A program made the translations under genes and the position numbers. 30,790 bases of DNA from IMG/VR virus record IMGVR_UViG_3300012209_000019, positions 1-30,790 of that record. One strand, written 5' to 3'. Below are positions 1-5,721 of this stretch, in pieces; the stretch's first letter is position 1; each line of letters begins with the position of its first letter. The DNA is from a virus. The notes beneath the pieces were generated by a model that saw nothing but the letters and a program-made list of their open reading frames with translations, was not told the origin of the DNA and did not search any database.

Positions 1-123
1 CTCGTGGGGGTGAGGGGGCTTGGGCGCGAGACCGGGGCGCTCGGTGCTCGGGATGGGGCGAATAGAAAAAGCCCCCCGGCCGGTGAGGGCGCGAGGGGCT
101 GGGCTAGGCGAATTGGGAGGGGG
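1..123. repeat. Left inverted terminal repeat (123 bp)
   Basis: Read base by base, positions 1-123 are identical to the reverse complement of 30668-30790; identity stops at 124 (g against t). The outer part is G-rich, with G tracts at 6-10, 14-18, 22-24 and 34-37. The inner part carries the terminator of the leftward operon, whose last stop codon lies at 127-129, just inside the repeat. Whether the repeat is a physical genome end, half of a larger palindrome or a contig break point cannot be told from sequence alone. Confidence 0.97.
66..100 (-). terminator. Rho-independent terminator of the leftward operon
   Basis: Read on the minus strand, AGCCCC (plus 95-100) pairs with GGGGCT (plus 70-75), and a run of five T (plus 66-70) follows. 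The loop is GC-rich and contains CCGGCC. The site lies 27 bp beyond the last leftward stop codon. It is the exact mirror copy of the terminator at the right end. Confidence 0.8.
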
Positions 124-126
124 GAG

Positions 127-318
127 CTACGGCAATAGGTCCATGAGGAACAGGCAACGCTTGCACGTCACCGTTTCAAAGTCGGTTGCGAGCGTCGGTA
201 TGGTGACCAGCGCTCGGCGGTAGTCCGTTCGGCACAATGGCCGATTGCCATCGTTGTAGTGAACGGCATACGCGCGCGATCGGGTCGAGGCCGGCCGCTC
301 GAAGATGCGATCCGTCAT
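127..318 (-). CDS. Small putative zinc-ribbon protein, last gene of leftward operon
   Basis: This 63-aa protein has a His/Cys pattern: H20, C29, then VTCKRC (C52, C55) near the end. It resembles many tiny phage proteins with an H...C...CxxC arrangement that probably bind one zinc ion; their role is unknown. The ATG overlaps the upstream stop as ATGA, so translation is likely coupled. The stop falls 4 bp inside the terminal repeat boundary. A protein with similar Cys/His spacing is encoded at 3768-4040 on the other arm. The fold is inferred from the motif alone. Confidence 0.7.
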   Translation of the reverse strand: MTDRIFERPASTRSRAYAVHYNDGNRPLCRTDYRRALVTIPTLATDFETVTCKRCLFLMDLLP

Positions 319-707
319 CGCGGCCTCGCTCGCACGTCGTCATCTTCGATCGCACGCTGAGCCATGCGTGCGAGCTCGCCGCTTCCGAACGCCGCGACGT
401 GAGCGAGCGCCTCTCGAAGGTAGGCGATGCGAACGCCGGGCAAGCTCCCACGCACGGGAGCATGAAGAGAGCTCGAGTTCCCGAGCTCGGGGCGAAACGA
501 GTCGACGATGAAACGCTCGATCGACCGCATCGCCACGCTCTTTCCGAGCAAGCGATGCGGCCACCGGTGAACGTTCCCGCCACCGGGTTGCCCCGGCGCA
601 CGCAAGGCGATCAGGCAATCGCCGGGGTGTTCGACGTCGAGGTGGCATCGCCAAGCCTGCTCGAGAGGGTGGCGGCTCGTGCACCGCATCCACGCGAAGA
701 GGCTCAC
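315..707 (-). CDS. Hypothetical protein with C-x-L-x3-H-x-G-D-C motif
   Basis: This 130-aa protein is not assigned to a family. Near the N-terminus it carries C21, L23, H27 and GDC ending at C31, in the same spacing as the protein at 2664-2885. Similar short Cys/His motifs are common in tiny phage proteins and may bind metal. The C-terminal half is Arg- and Ala-rich, helical in character, and ends in a basic stretch. The start is a GTG at 707 that overlaps the upstream TGA (GTGA), matching the coupling pattern of the operon. The two copies of the motif in one operon suggest an ancient duplication. Confidence 0.68.
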   Translation of the reverse strand: MSLFAWMRCTSRHPLEQAWRCHLDVEHPGDCLIALRAPGQPGGGNVHRWPHRLLGKSVAMRSIERFIVDSFRPELGNSSSLHAPVRGSLPGVRIAYLREALAHVAAFGSGELARMAQRAIEDDDVRARPR

Positions 708-1003
708 GGGAGCACCCTTGATTCGTAAGTGTTGGCGAGGCCGCGATCGTTGGGGCGATCACGCTTTCGAAGCAACATCACGAGCCACGCGCGGCAACGC
801 TCCGCACGTCTCACGAGTAGAAAGAACCGATCACCGAAAGCGCACGACGCGCAGCAATCGCCATTGTCGAAAGCGGATTGATTCATCGCGTCGATCTCGG
901 CGCAGTATCGCGCGAGAGCGTGAACGTTGAACCGGATCGCATCGTCGCCCTTGGTCGAGCGGGAGCGATACCGATGGGCGAAGATGCTCGACGTGGTCTT
1001 CAC
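704..1003 (-). CDS. Hypothetical small Cys-containing protein
   Basis: This 99-aa protein is of unknown function. The frame is open further upstream, but the GTG at 1003 is preferred because it overlaps the stop of the preceding gene (GTGA) and is preceded on the minus strand by a GAAGGA Shine-Dalgarno-like stretch. A central CCASC cluster and a later single Cys could bind metal. The C-terminal part is Arg-rich. No membrane segment or signal peptide is seen. It lies inside the overlap-linked leftward chain, so it is probably co-expressed with its neighbours. Confidence 0.66.
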   Translation of the reverse strand: MKTTSSIFAHRYRSRSTKGDDAIRFNVHALARYCAEIDAMNQSAFDNGDCCASCAFGDRFFLLVRRAERCRAWLVMLLRKRDRPNDRGLANTYESRVLP

Positions 1004-1335
1004 GGCTCGGCATCCTTCGCCGCGCGTGCAGCGGCCCGGCGTTGCGAGCGGAGATCGTTCGCGCGCTTGGACCGCGCACGAGACGCGGCCATGTGAGCCT
1101 CGCATTCCTTGAACCCGGGAGCGGCCGGCTCATCGCATTGACCGCAAAGGCCGATCTTGGTGTGCTCGCGTCGTCGCTTCTTGATCGGTGACGACGCGAA
1201 CGGCACGCGGCCACCGACGATGATCGCCGCGTCGCGCGGCCGGTAGTTCGCATCGGTGGGGAGCGATGGGATCTTGGGCCACGACGGGTGGACACCCCAG
1301 ATGGCGAGCGGGAGCGGGGGATCGAGCGTGCTCAT
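1000..1335 (-). CDS. Putative zinc-finger protein with basic C-terminus
   Basis: In this 111-aa protein the centre holds a compact CGQC...CEAH arrangement (C64, C67, C78, H81), followed by an Arg/Lys/Ala-rich tail from about residue 85. This combination resembles the small zinc fingers seen in some phage nucleic-acid-binding and HNH-associated proteins, but no HNH catalytic motif is present. DNA or RNA binding is inferred from the zinc-type motif plus the basic tail. ATG at 1335 overlaps the upstream TGA as ATGA. The Pro-rich first 30 residues look unstructured. Confidence 0.7.
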   Translation of the reverse strand: MSTLDPPLPLAIWGVHPSWPKIPSLPTDANYRPRDAAIIVGGRVPFASSPIKKRRREHTKIGLCGQCDEPAAPGFKECEAHMAASRARSKRANDLRSQRRAAARAAKDAEP

Positions 1336-1562
1336 TCAACGCCTCCAGGCTTGTCAGTGTCCCCATGTCGTTCGGCGCGAATCATGTAGCGGATGACCGA
1401 AGAGACTTGATCCGTGTACGCCGTGTGAATGACGCGAAGTTGCTCCGCTTCGGTGAGCTGATGTTTGACGCTCAGCGCGGCGAGAGCGTTCACCAACTCA
1501 TGCACCGCCTTGCGCACGATGAGCTCGCGTGGGTGCATACGCGGCAACGGCCCGTCACTCAT
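1332..1562 (-). CDS. Hypothetical helical protein
   Basis: This 76-aa protein is of unknown function. The frame is open upstream to a TTG at 1670, but that extension is Arg/Ser-rich shadow sequence that overlaps the 53-aa gene at 1555-1716. The ATG at 1562 gives a product starting MSDGPLPR and an 8-nt overlap with that gene's stop. The product is mostly amphipathic helix (residues about 12-60) with no Cys cluster, signal or membrane segment. A small helical oligomer or inhibitor would fit but is not supported by any motif. Confidence 0.65.
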   Translation of the reverse strand: MSDGPLPRMHPRELIVRKAVHELVNALAALSVKHQLTEAEQLRVIHTAYTDQVSSVIRYMIRAERHGDTDKPGGVE

Positions 1563-1716
1563 CGGGCCACCGAGCCACGATCGCGTCGAGCATCGTTTTC
1601 GCATCGGCCGCCAATCGGCGCGCCTCGGTGGGGCTCGGCTCATCGACCGCGAATTGGACGATCTCTGCAACGTGCGAGAGATGGCGATTAGCGGACTCGC
1701 GTTGTTCCTTCGTCAT
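1555..1716 (-). CDS. Very small helical protein (53 aa)
   Basis: Manual translation of the minus strand from the ATG at 1716 gives a 53-residue protein starting MTKEQRESANRH and ending ARWPDE. Its balanced charged composition differs from the Arg/Ser/Pro-rich shadows around it. The ATG overlaps the upstream stop (ATGA, 1713-1716), and its own TGA at 1555-1557 overlaps the next start by 8 nt. It therefore fills an otherwise unexplained gap in the overlap chain. It is predicted all-helical, and its function is unknown. Confidence 0.68.
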   Translation of the reverse strand: MTKEQRESANRHLSHVAEIVQFAVDEPSPTEARRLAADAKTMLDAIVARWPDE

Positions 1717-1934
1717 GATTCACCGTTCACGTGAGGGCAAAGGGTTGCATCTTGGGCCGTCATAACGGCCGACTTGCACGAGTGAGTAAGCGCCTCGCGC
1801 GGCGACGAAGCGGGCACCGAAAACGCGATGCACCACGCCGCCGCGTGCGTCTTGCACGAGAGGCACATGAGGGTGAACGCCGGCCGGCCCATGCGCTTGG
1901 GATCGAATCGCACCCAAAGGCCCGAGGCGCTCAT
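1713..1934 (-). CDS. Hypothetical small Cys-rich protein
   Basis: This 73-aa protein starts at the ATG at 1934, which overlaps the preceding stop as ATGA. Longer versions reaching 2033 add Gly/Arg-rich residues that overlap the upstream gene and are rejected. The centre has CLSCKTH followed by another Cys a few residues later, then a further Cys and a late CPH, enough ligands for a zinc site. The spacing does not match a family I can name. Its neighbour upstream carries the W/F-rich domain shared with the first rightward gene. Confidence 0.65.
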   Translation of the reverse strand: MSASGLWVRFDPKRMGRPAFTLMCLSCKTHAAAWCIAFSVPASSPREALTHSCKSAVMTAQDATLCPHVNGES

Positions 1935-2239
1935 GGCCGGAAAGGGCGCTCCACCCAAGCCGCGAAGGCGCGCCGGTTCCCTTCGTCCCACACCGCCATT
2001 GCTTCGAGCAGATCGAAGCGTCCCACTTCCCACTCGCGATTATGCCAAACGGCAAGAATGAACGCGGCGGCCGACTTGCCACCCTTGCCGGCGAAGCGTG
2101 CGCCCCACTTGTCGAGCGTGGCGAGGTGCTCGATCGCGGGTGACAAGTGTTGCCCGGCCTGCTCGCCGTCGATGTGCATCGCGTGCTCAAGGCACGGGAA
2201 CGAAGCCCAGAGTGCGAGGAACGCCGCGCGGCCACTCAT
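1931..2239 (-). CDS. Hypothetical protein with C-terminal domain shared with the first rightward gene
   Basis: This 102-aa protein starts at the ATG at 2239 (ATGA overlap). Its last 50 residues align by eye with the C-terminus of the protein at 3260-3787. Both have an Ala-rich helix, an N before a W, then E-x-G-[RK]-F, a six-residue gap, Ala, W-x-EG-[ND]-R, AF-x-AW and a final P-x-x-P pattern. Roughly 18 of 50 positions are identical. No characterised family with this pattern is known to me. Presence of the domain on both arms suggests a duplicated phage module, perhaps one that acts on the same host target. The function is unknown. Confidence 0.72.
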   Translation of the reverse strand: MSGRAAFLALWASFPCLEHAMHIDGEQAGQHLSPAIEHLATLDKWGARFAGKGGKSAAAFILAVWHNREWEVGRFDLLEAMAVWDEGNRRAFAAWVERPFRP

Positions 2240-2667
2240 CGACAACTCGCTTCGTTGGTGAAGCCGGCCACGAGCCCGGGATAGGGCTGCACAACATCGG
2301 CGCGTTTGCGATCGGCCGAGAGCGTGACGGGGTAAACGTTGGGGTCACCGGGGATCTGAACGCTCACGGTGCAGGGGCGAAGCGCGAGGCACGTGGTGTG
2401 CGCCTTGCCGATCGCCACGACGTTGCCCGGGGTGCGTTCGTCCACGTTGTCGAGCGTGCGAATCTCGGCGGTGAGCGTGTCGGCCGTGTCGAGCGTGGTC
2501 TCCCATTGCGCCCACGCGTGCGACGACTCCACGAAGAACGTGGTCGAGCACGTGGCCACGGCGAGCGCTTGCGCGCCGGTGGACTCCGTCTCGGTGATTG
2601 CGCTCGGGGGAGCCGAGCACGCGAAGAGTGAGAGAGCGGCGAACGTCGTAGCAAAAAAGAGTTTCAT
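2236..2667 (-). CDS. Predicted secreted lipoprotein
   Basis: This 143-aa protein opens with a short basic n-region (MK), a hydrophobic stretch (LFFATTFAALSLF) and a lipobox ending at C17 (L-F-A-C), followed by Ser. It should be lipidated by the host Lgt/LspA pathway. After a Thr/Ser-rich linker, the mature part holds five further Cys, consistent with disulfides in an oxidising compartment. Serine at +2 favours the outer membrane under the usual Lol rule. The start at 2667 overlaps the upstream stop (ATGA). Phage lipoproteins expressed outside the lysis cassette often alter the host surface, for example in superinfection exclusion (T5 Llp type). That role is inference. Confidence 0.75.
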   Translation of the reverse strand: MKLFFATTFAALSLFACSAPPSAITETESTGAQALAVATCSTTFFVESSHAWAQWETTLDTADTLTAEIRTLDNVDERTPGNVVAIGKAHTTCLALRPCTVSVQIPGDPNVYPVTLSADRKRADVVQPYPGLVAGFTNEASCR

Positions 2668-2885
2668 AGCGGCCACCATCCGTCGATTGAGAGGTTGCGA
2701 AACACGTAGCGGGGAGTCGAGGGGCGAGAGAGGATGCAGTCGCCACCGTGGGAGGGATGCAGGGTGCACCCGTAATGATGCGGGGCGCTCGCCGTGGCGG
2801 ATTGCTCGGCGATGATGTCGCGCCTTACGCGAGCGATGATCGCGTCCATCTTGGCGATCGCGGCTTCGAGCGTTGCGCGGCTCAC
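2664..2885 (-). CDS. Small protein with helical N-terminus and C-x-L-x3-H-x-G-D-C motif
   Basis: This 73-aa protein starts at the GTG at 2885, which overlaps the preceding TGA (GTGA) and has an AGGTGGAG Shine-Dalgarno upstream. Residues 3-30 form an amphipathic helix. C40, L42, H46 and GDC ending at C50 match the motif of the protein at 315-707 with identical spacing. The aromatic C-terminus (DGWWPL) is unusual. It probably coordinates a metal through the Cys/His cluster. No function can be assigned. Confidence 0.68.
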   Translation of the reverse strand: MSRATLEAAIAKMDAIIARVRRDIIAEQSATASAPHHYGCTLHPSHGGDCILSRPSTPRYVFRNLSIDGWWPL

Positions 2886-3112
2886 CACTCCACCTGCTCG
2901 GCGATCTCGCCCCAGCATTCGCCGATGGTGTACGCGTCCTCGTGGCCCTCGGGGAGATACTCACCGTTCGGATCGTTCCAACGAAGCCACGCGATAAGCT
3001 GCGCGTGCGGGGCGTACGGGGTGAGCCTCGGCGCGCCGTGGGCCATGCACTCTTCGTTCGCGTGTACCGCGATATCCGTTCGAGCCACCACCGATTCGAT
3101 CGCCTTCAACAT
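2882..3112 (-). CDS. First gene of leftward operon, hypothetical
   Basis: This 76-aa acidic protein has several Trp and an internal His-rich half. The ATG at 3112 is preferred over a TTG at 3133 because a GAGAGA purine stretch sits just upstream on the minus strand. The frame is open at least to 3133. No domain is recognised. Being closest to the divergent control region, it should be the first protein made from the leftward promoter, a position often taken by anti-host or regulatory proteins. That is inference from position only. Confidence 0.68.
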   Translation of the reverse strand: MLKAIESVVARTDIAVHANEECMAHGAPRLTPYAPHAQLIAWLRWNDPNGEYLPEGHEDAYTIGECWGEIAEQVEW

Positions 3113-3135
3113 CGTCTCTCTCGCCTCCCACAATC

Positions 3136-3163
3136 AAGATACGGCCCCCTGACACCTTGGCGA
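3136..3163 (-). promoter_or_regulatory. Candidate leftward promoter
   Basis: On the minus strand, TCGCCA (plus 3158-3163, four of six matches to TTGACA) is followed after 16 bp by TATCTT (plus 3136-3141, four of six matches to TATAAT). Transcription would start near 3129, giving a short leader before the ATG at 3112. One TGACACCTTG element (3150-3159) lies across the spacer and -35 edge, so a protein bound there would block polymerase. This is a consensus match by eye only. Confidence 0.4.
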
Positions 3164-3250
3164 TAGCCTCAAACGGGTGACACCTTGCTTTTTCTTTGAC
3201 CCGCACCGCGCGTTCAGGTACGCAAGGTGTCAGGCAACGGTGACACCTTG
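3150..3250. promoter_or_regulatory. Four-copy TGACACCTTG array in the divergent control region
   Basis: Exact copies of the 10-mer TGACACCTTG lie at 3150-3159, 3178-3187 and 3241-3250 on the plus strand, and an exact inverted copy lies at 3223-3232. The last two form an inverted pair with an 8-bp spacer. All four sit between the two divergent operons, so they are likely operators for a regulator of both arms or, less likely, replication iterons. A candidate binding protein is the small HTH protein at 5722-5961. The repeats are seen directly; the role is inferred. Confidence 0.85.
3196..3224 (+). promoter_or_regulatory. Weak candidate rightward promoter
   Basis: TTGACC (3196-3201) is a good -35 match, preceded by a T-rich stretch, but at 17-bp spacing the -10 position reads TACGCA (3219-3224), which matches poorly. 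The inverted TGACACCTTG copy begins at 3223, overlapping the putative -10. A promoter for the whole rightward operon must lie between 3113 and about 3260, and this is the best sigma70-like candidate. A phage activator or a different sigma factor may be used. Confidence 0.25.
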
Positions 3251-3259
3251 CCGGAAAGA

Positions 3260-3787
3260 ATGGTTGACAGGATGGGAATCGAGGAAAGGGCGCGCCTTTT
3301 GGTGGCCGCTCTCGACTTGCCGGTGGATGCGCCGGTGTCTGCTTCGGCGCGTCTCAAAACGATTGCTAAGGACGAAAGGGAGTTGACGAACGTTCTCGAT
3401 CACACTCGGGCGCTGTTTGACTTACTCACGGCCGGTCCCCCGAGTGCGCCGAGCACGCCGCTCTTGCCGGTGTCGCCTTGGCGCAATCCCGCGCTGAAGA
3501 CGATGGCCGATCAGTGGGCGGCGATCTGCCAAACGTTGCCGGCGTTGCAGCACGAGCTCGTGGTGCCGCTCATCACGAAGGCGAAGCTTCGCGACCTTGA
3601 GCAGCTCGCCCGCACGGAAGCCGTTCCCCTTGCGACGAAGCACGCGATCCGCTTCGCGCTCTCTCTCTTCAATCCCGGCTTTCTTTGGGAGTGCGGGAAG
3701 TTCGAGATCGTGCCCGCGCTTCGCTCGTGGAGTGAGGGCGATCGCGTGGCGTTCCGTGCGTGGATCGATGACCCTTGGGCGCCATAA
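3260..3787 (+). CDS. First rightward gene; hypothetical with duplicated C-terminal W/F domain
   Basis: This 175-aa protein has a charged helical N-terminal half with a Pro/Ser linker near residues 50-65. Its C-terminal half ends in the domain shared with the leftward protein at 1931-2239 (W-E-C-G-K-F, W-S-EG-D-R, AF-R-AW, then P-W-A-P). The start is uncertain: ATG 3260, ATG 3272 and GTG 3227 are in frame, and none has a well-spaced Shine-Dalgarno. GTG 3227 lies inside an operator copy and is the least likely. The function is unknown. Confidence 0.75.
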   Translation: MVDRMGIEERARLLVAALDLPVDAPVSASARLKTIAKDERELTNVLDHTRALFDLLTAGPPSAPSTPLLPVSPWRNPALKTMADQWAAICQTLPALQHELVVPLITKAKLRDLEQLARTEAVPLATKHAIRFALSLFNPGFLWECGKFEIVPALRSWSEGDRVAFRAWIDDPWAP

Positions 3788-4040
3788 ACACGCGCTCTCG
3801 CCGGTGGTGGTGGCGATCCCTTGGGAGCGCTGCGTCCAGCGGAATAACGATGGGTGCGTGCACGCGCAAGACAACGGGGGGCACACGGCGTGCGGGCTTC
3901 GAACGCGCGGGGTGATGGGGTGGCAACGATCGGCCGCGGGAGTTTTTTGCGGCCGGTGTCACCTCGCTTTGGACGCTCGGGAACGGTTGAAACGCCAGGT
4001 GGACGAAAGGGAGCGGCGATGGGCAGGAAAAACACGCTAA
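3768..4040 (+). CDS. Putative zinc-ribbon protein
   Basis: In this 90-aa protein a VH pair (H32), ACG (C42) and FCGRCH (C61, C64) form an H...C...CxxC pattern like that of the protein at 127-318. A basic, probably helical tail follows (residues 68-90, rich in Arg, Glu and Lys). The ATG at 3768 lies 20 nt inside the preceding gene. The frame is open further upstream to 3597 but gives only Arg/Ser-rich shadow sequence. Zinc binding is inferred, and the biological role is unknown. Confidence 0.7.
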   Translation: MTLGRHKHALSPVVVAIPWERCVQRNNDGCVHAQDNGGHTACGLRTRGVMGWQRSAAGVFCGRCHLALDARERLKRQVDERERRWAGKTR

Positions 4041-4384
4041 CGGTCTTGGAGCGATTGGAGCTCGGGGCGCTCATGCGGGCGCATTGCGAGCTTCAAGCGA
4101 TGCTCGGCAACTTCCCGCATGAACGAATGCTCTACCTCGCGGAACGCGCCGTGTCGGCCGAGAGCGAGGAAGAGATGCGGGAGTCACTCACCGATCTAGA
4201 GACTGACAACGCGATGCGCGACGGTCACCGGCTCGTGGCCGATATCAAGACGCTTCAAGAGGCCACCGAGGCGCTCTCGGTGGGCGCGCGGGGATGCGAA
4301 TGCGCCCGATGCCGTGAGCGACGGTTGCAGGTGGAACGACGACGACAGGAAGACATCGCAAGCCAGAAAGGGAGTGTCCATTGA
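4019..4384 (+). CDS. Hypothetical helical protein with C-terminal Cys cluster
   Basis: This 121-aa protein starts at the ATG at 4019 behind an AAAGGGAG Shine-Dalgarno and overlaps the upstream gene by 22 nt. Most of the chain is predicted helix rich in Glu, Leu and Arg. Near residue 93 there is a CECARC cluster followed by a very basic segment (ERRLQVERRRQ), which could bind nucleic acid through a metal-bound knuckle. No named family is recognised. It is coupled to the next gene by a TTGA overlap. Confidence 0.72.
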   Translation: MGRKNTLTVLERLELGALMRAHCELQAMLGNFPHERMLYLAERAVSAESEEEMRESLTDLETDNAMRDGHRLVADIKTLQEATEALSVGARGCECARCRERRLQVERRRQEDIASQKGSVH

Positions 4385-5016
4385 ACGCGCCGAATGAAGT
4401 GATGAAGGACTCGAAGGTCACCATGGCCGAGATCGCGGCCGTCGAGGCGATCAGCAACGCGTGGGATGAAGTGACGCGGTGGCTCGCCACCGTCGACTTT
4501 GCCAAGACGCGAGACATCATCTCGCGCATCGTGGCCGAGGGTACGGGCACGAGTGCATCGCTCGGGCCGCTCGGCGTGGCCTCGGGGCAACGCAAGATCC
4601 TGGAGACGTACGAGCTCGAACGCGTGGGGAAGGTGCTCCAAGCGCTCGGGTGCCCTTGCGTGAATTGCATGGGCAAGGCGCCAAAAGAAGACCCGAGCTC
4701 GGTTACGTTCAAGGGCGAGGCGGGGGGCTTGGTCTCCTCGGTGCGCGTCACCGAGGGGCCGGGGCACGACGTGCTCACGGTTTGGAATCGTGGCGCGAAC
4801 GCGGGAACGCTCACGGTGACCAAGGGCGAGGGCTTCGAGATCGGCCATCGCCTCGTAACCACCACGCTCGACTCCGCACTCGAGCAGCACGAGCCGCTCG
4901 CACAAATGCGCGATCTGATCGTGATGCTCGCGACGCAATCGATCGACTCCGAAAAGCTCGTGGCGATCGAGGCCGACGCGGCCAAGCTCGCGCACGATGC
5001 GGGGTGGATTCGATGA
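4381..5016 (+). CDS. Hypothetical protein, 211 aa
   Basis: A TTG start at 4381 is favoured over the ATG at 4402 because AAAGGGAG at 4368-4374 is spaced correctly for it and the TTG overlaps the upstream stop (TTGA). The N-terminal third is helical (residues 15-85). A CPCVNC motif lies near residue 92, followed by a beta-rich stretch (about 105-160) and a C-terminal helical region. No catalytic motif is identified. It sits in the early accessory cluster, so a role in host takeover or DNA metabolism is possible but not shown. Confidence 0.75.
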   Translation: MNAPNEVMKDSKVTMAEIAAVEAISNAWDEVTRWLATVDFAKTRDIISRIVAEGTGTSASLGPLGVASGQRKILETYELERVGKVLQALGCPCVNCMGKAPKEDPSSVTFKGEAGGLVSSVRVTEGPGHDVLTVWNRGANAGTLTVTKGEGFEIGHRLVTTTLDSALEQHEPLAQMRDLIVMLATQSIDSEKLVAIEADAAKLAHDAGWIR

Positions 5017-5276
5017 GCCCGGGGCGCTCGCCGAACGGCCCGCAATTCTCAAGGCGCCAGATCCGCGCGCCGCACTTCGATCTCGCCACGCTCGCCGCGC
5101 TCGGGGTTTATCGCGAGGCGGTGCGGAAACAGGCCGAGGCGGATCGCGCGTTCCGTCTCGCGCAAGCCTCGATCGACCACGTGAAAGCTGAGCGCGCCGG
5201 CATCACGGCGCGTGCAGCGATGGCCGAAACGCTCGCCGCTCGTGCAGCCCTCGACGCATGCCTGCTCGACGCGTAA
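5013..5276 (+). CDS. Small Ala/Arg-rich helical protein
   Basis: This 87-aa protein starts at the ATG at 5013, overlapping the previous stop (ATGA). After a 20-residue Arg/Pro-rich leader, the rest is a long Ala-rich heptad-like helix (residues 24-87), probably a coiled coil. There are no conserved catalytic residues. Its stop (TAA) is shared with the next start (TAATG). The function is unknown. Confidence 0.68.
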   Translation: MSPGRSPNGPQFSRRQIRAPHFDLATLAALGVYREAVRKQAEADRAFRLAQASIDHVKAERAGITARAAMAETLAARAALDACLLDA

Positions 5277-5719
5277 TGGGCACGCCGTACTACTTCGAGA
5301 CGCTCAACGAGGTGATGCGCGATCACCTCGGTTTCCAATGGCGGTTTTTCTTCAACCCGAGTCACCCGATAGGACGATCAATGCATCACGCTTGCCCCCC
5401 TGACACCCAAGCTTGCCCGGCGTGCGGGCACTTTTTCTCACCTCGAATTGAGGTGAGGTGCGTCGTCTGCCAAGAGCGGGAGAAGAGCCGGCTCGCCGAG
5501 GAAGCGAGCAAGGTGCACGTCGAACGCGCCAGCGTGTTGGCTCGCGAGGTGGACAACCTTCGTGATCGCGTGCGCAACATCGAAGGGATCAATGTGGATC
5601 TCGGCGAGCGGCTCAACATGAAGGGGGCCGAGGCGAACGCGCTTCGTGAATCGAACGAGGTGCTCGCGATGGCGATCCGCACGATCAACTCGATCAATCT
5701 TCAGCGCGCACGGCAATAG
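5276..5719 (+). CDS. Zinc-ribbon plus coiled-coil protein
   Basis: This 147-aa protein starts at the ATG at 5276 (TAATG overlap with the upstream stop); an in-frame ATG at 5258 is possible. Residues 1-40 are aromatic-rich. A zinc-ribbon pair, CPACG and CVVC about 15 residues later, spans roughly residues 47-67. The rest (about 70-147) is a continuous Glu/Arg/Leu coiled coil. The layout suggests an oligomeric adaptor with a metal-stabilised head. The function is unknown. Confidence 0.75.
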   Translation: MGTPYYFETLNEVMRDHLGFQWRFFFNPSHPIGRSMHHACPPDTQACPACGHFFSPRIEVRCVVCQEREKSRLAEEASKVHVERASVLAREVDNLRDRVRNIEGINVDLGERLNMKGAEANALRESNEVLAMAIRTINSINLQRARQ

Positions 5720-5721
5720 CC

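Noticed and set aside
237-728. Plus-strand ORF in the left arm
   Set aside because: It overlaps four minus-strand genes tied together by 4-nt overlaps and has typical shadow composition.
3227-3259. GTG 3227 as start of the first rightward gene
   Set aside because: It lies within an inverted operator copy and would need transcription to start upstream of the likely promoter; ATG 3260 or 3272 is more plausible, though the start remains uncertain.
4245-5052. Two overlapping minus-strand ORFs of about 265 codons
   Set aside because: Both are shadows of the coupled plus-strand genes at 4019-5276; compositions are Ser/Arg-rich and mutually overlapping.
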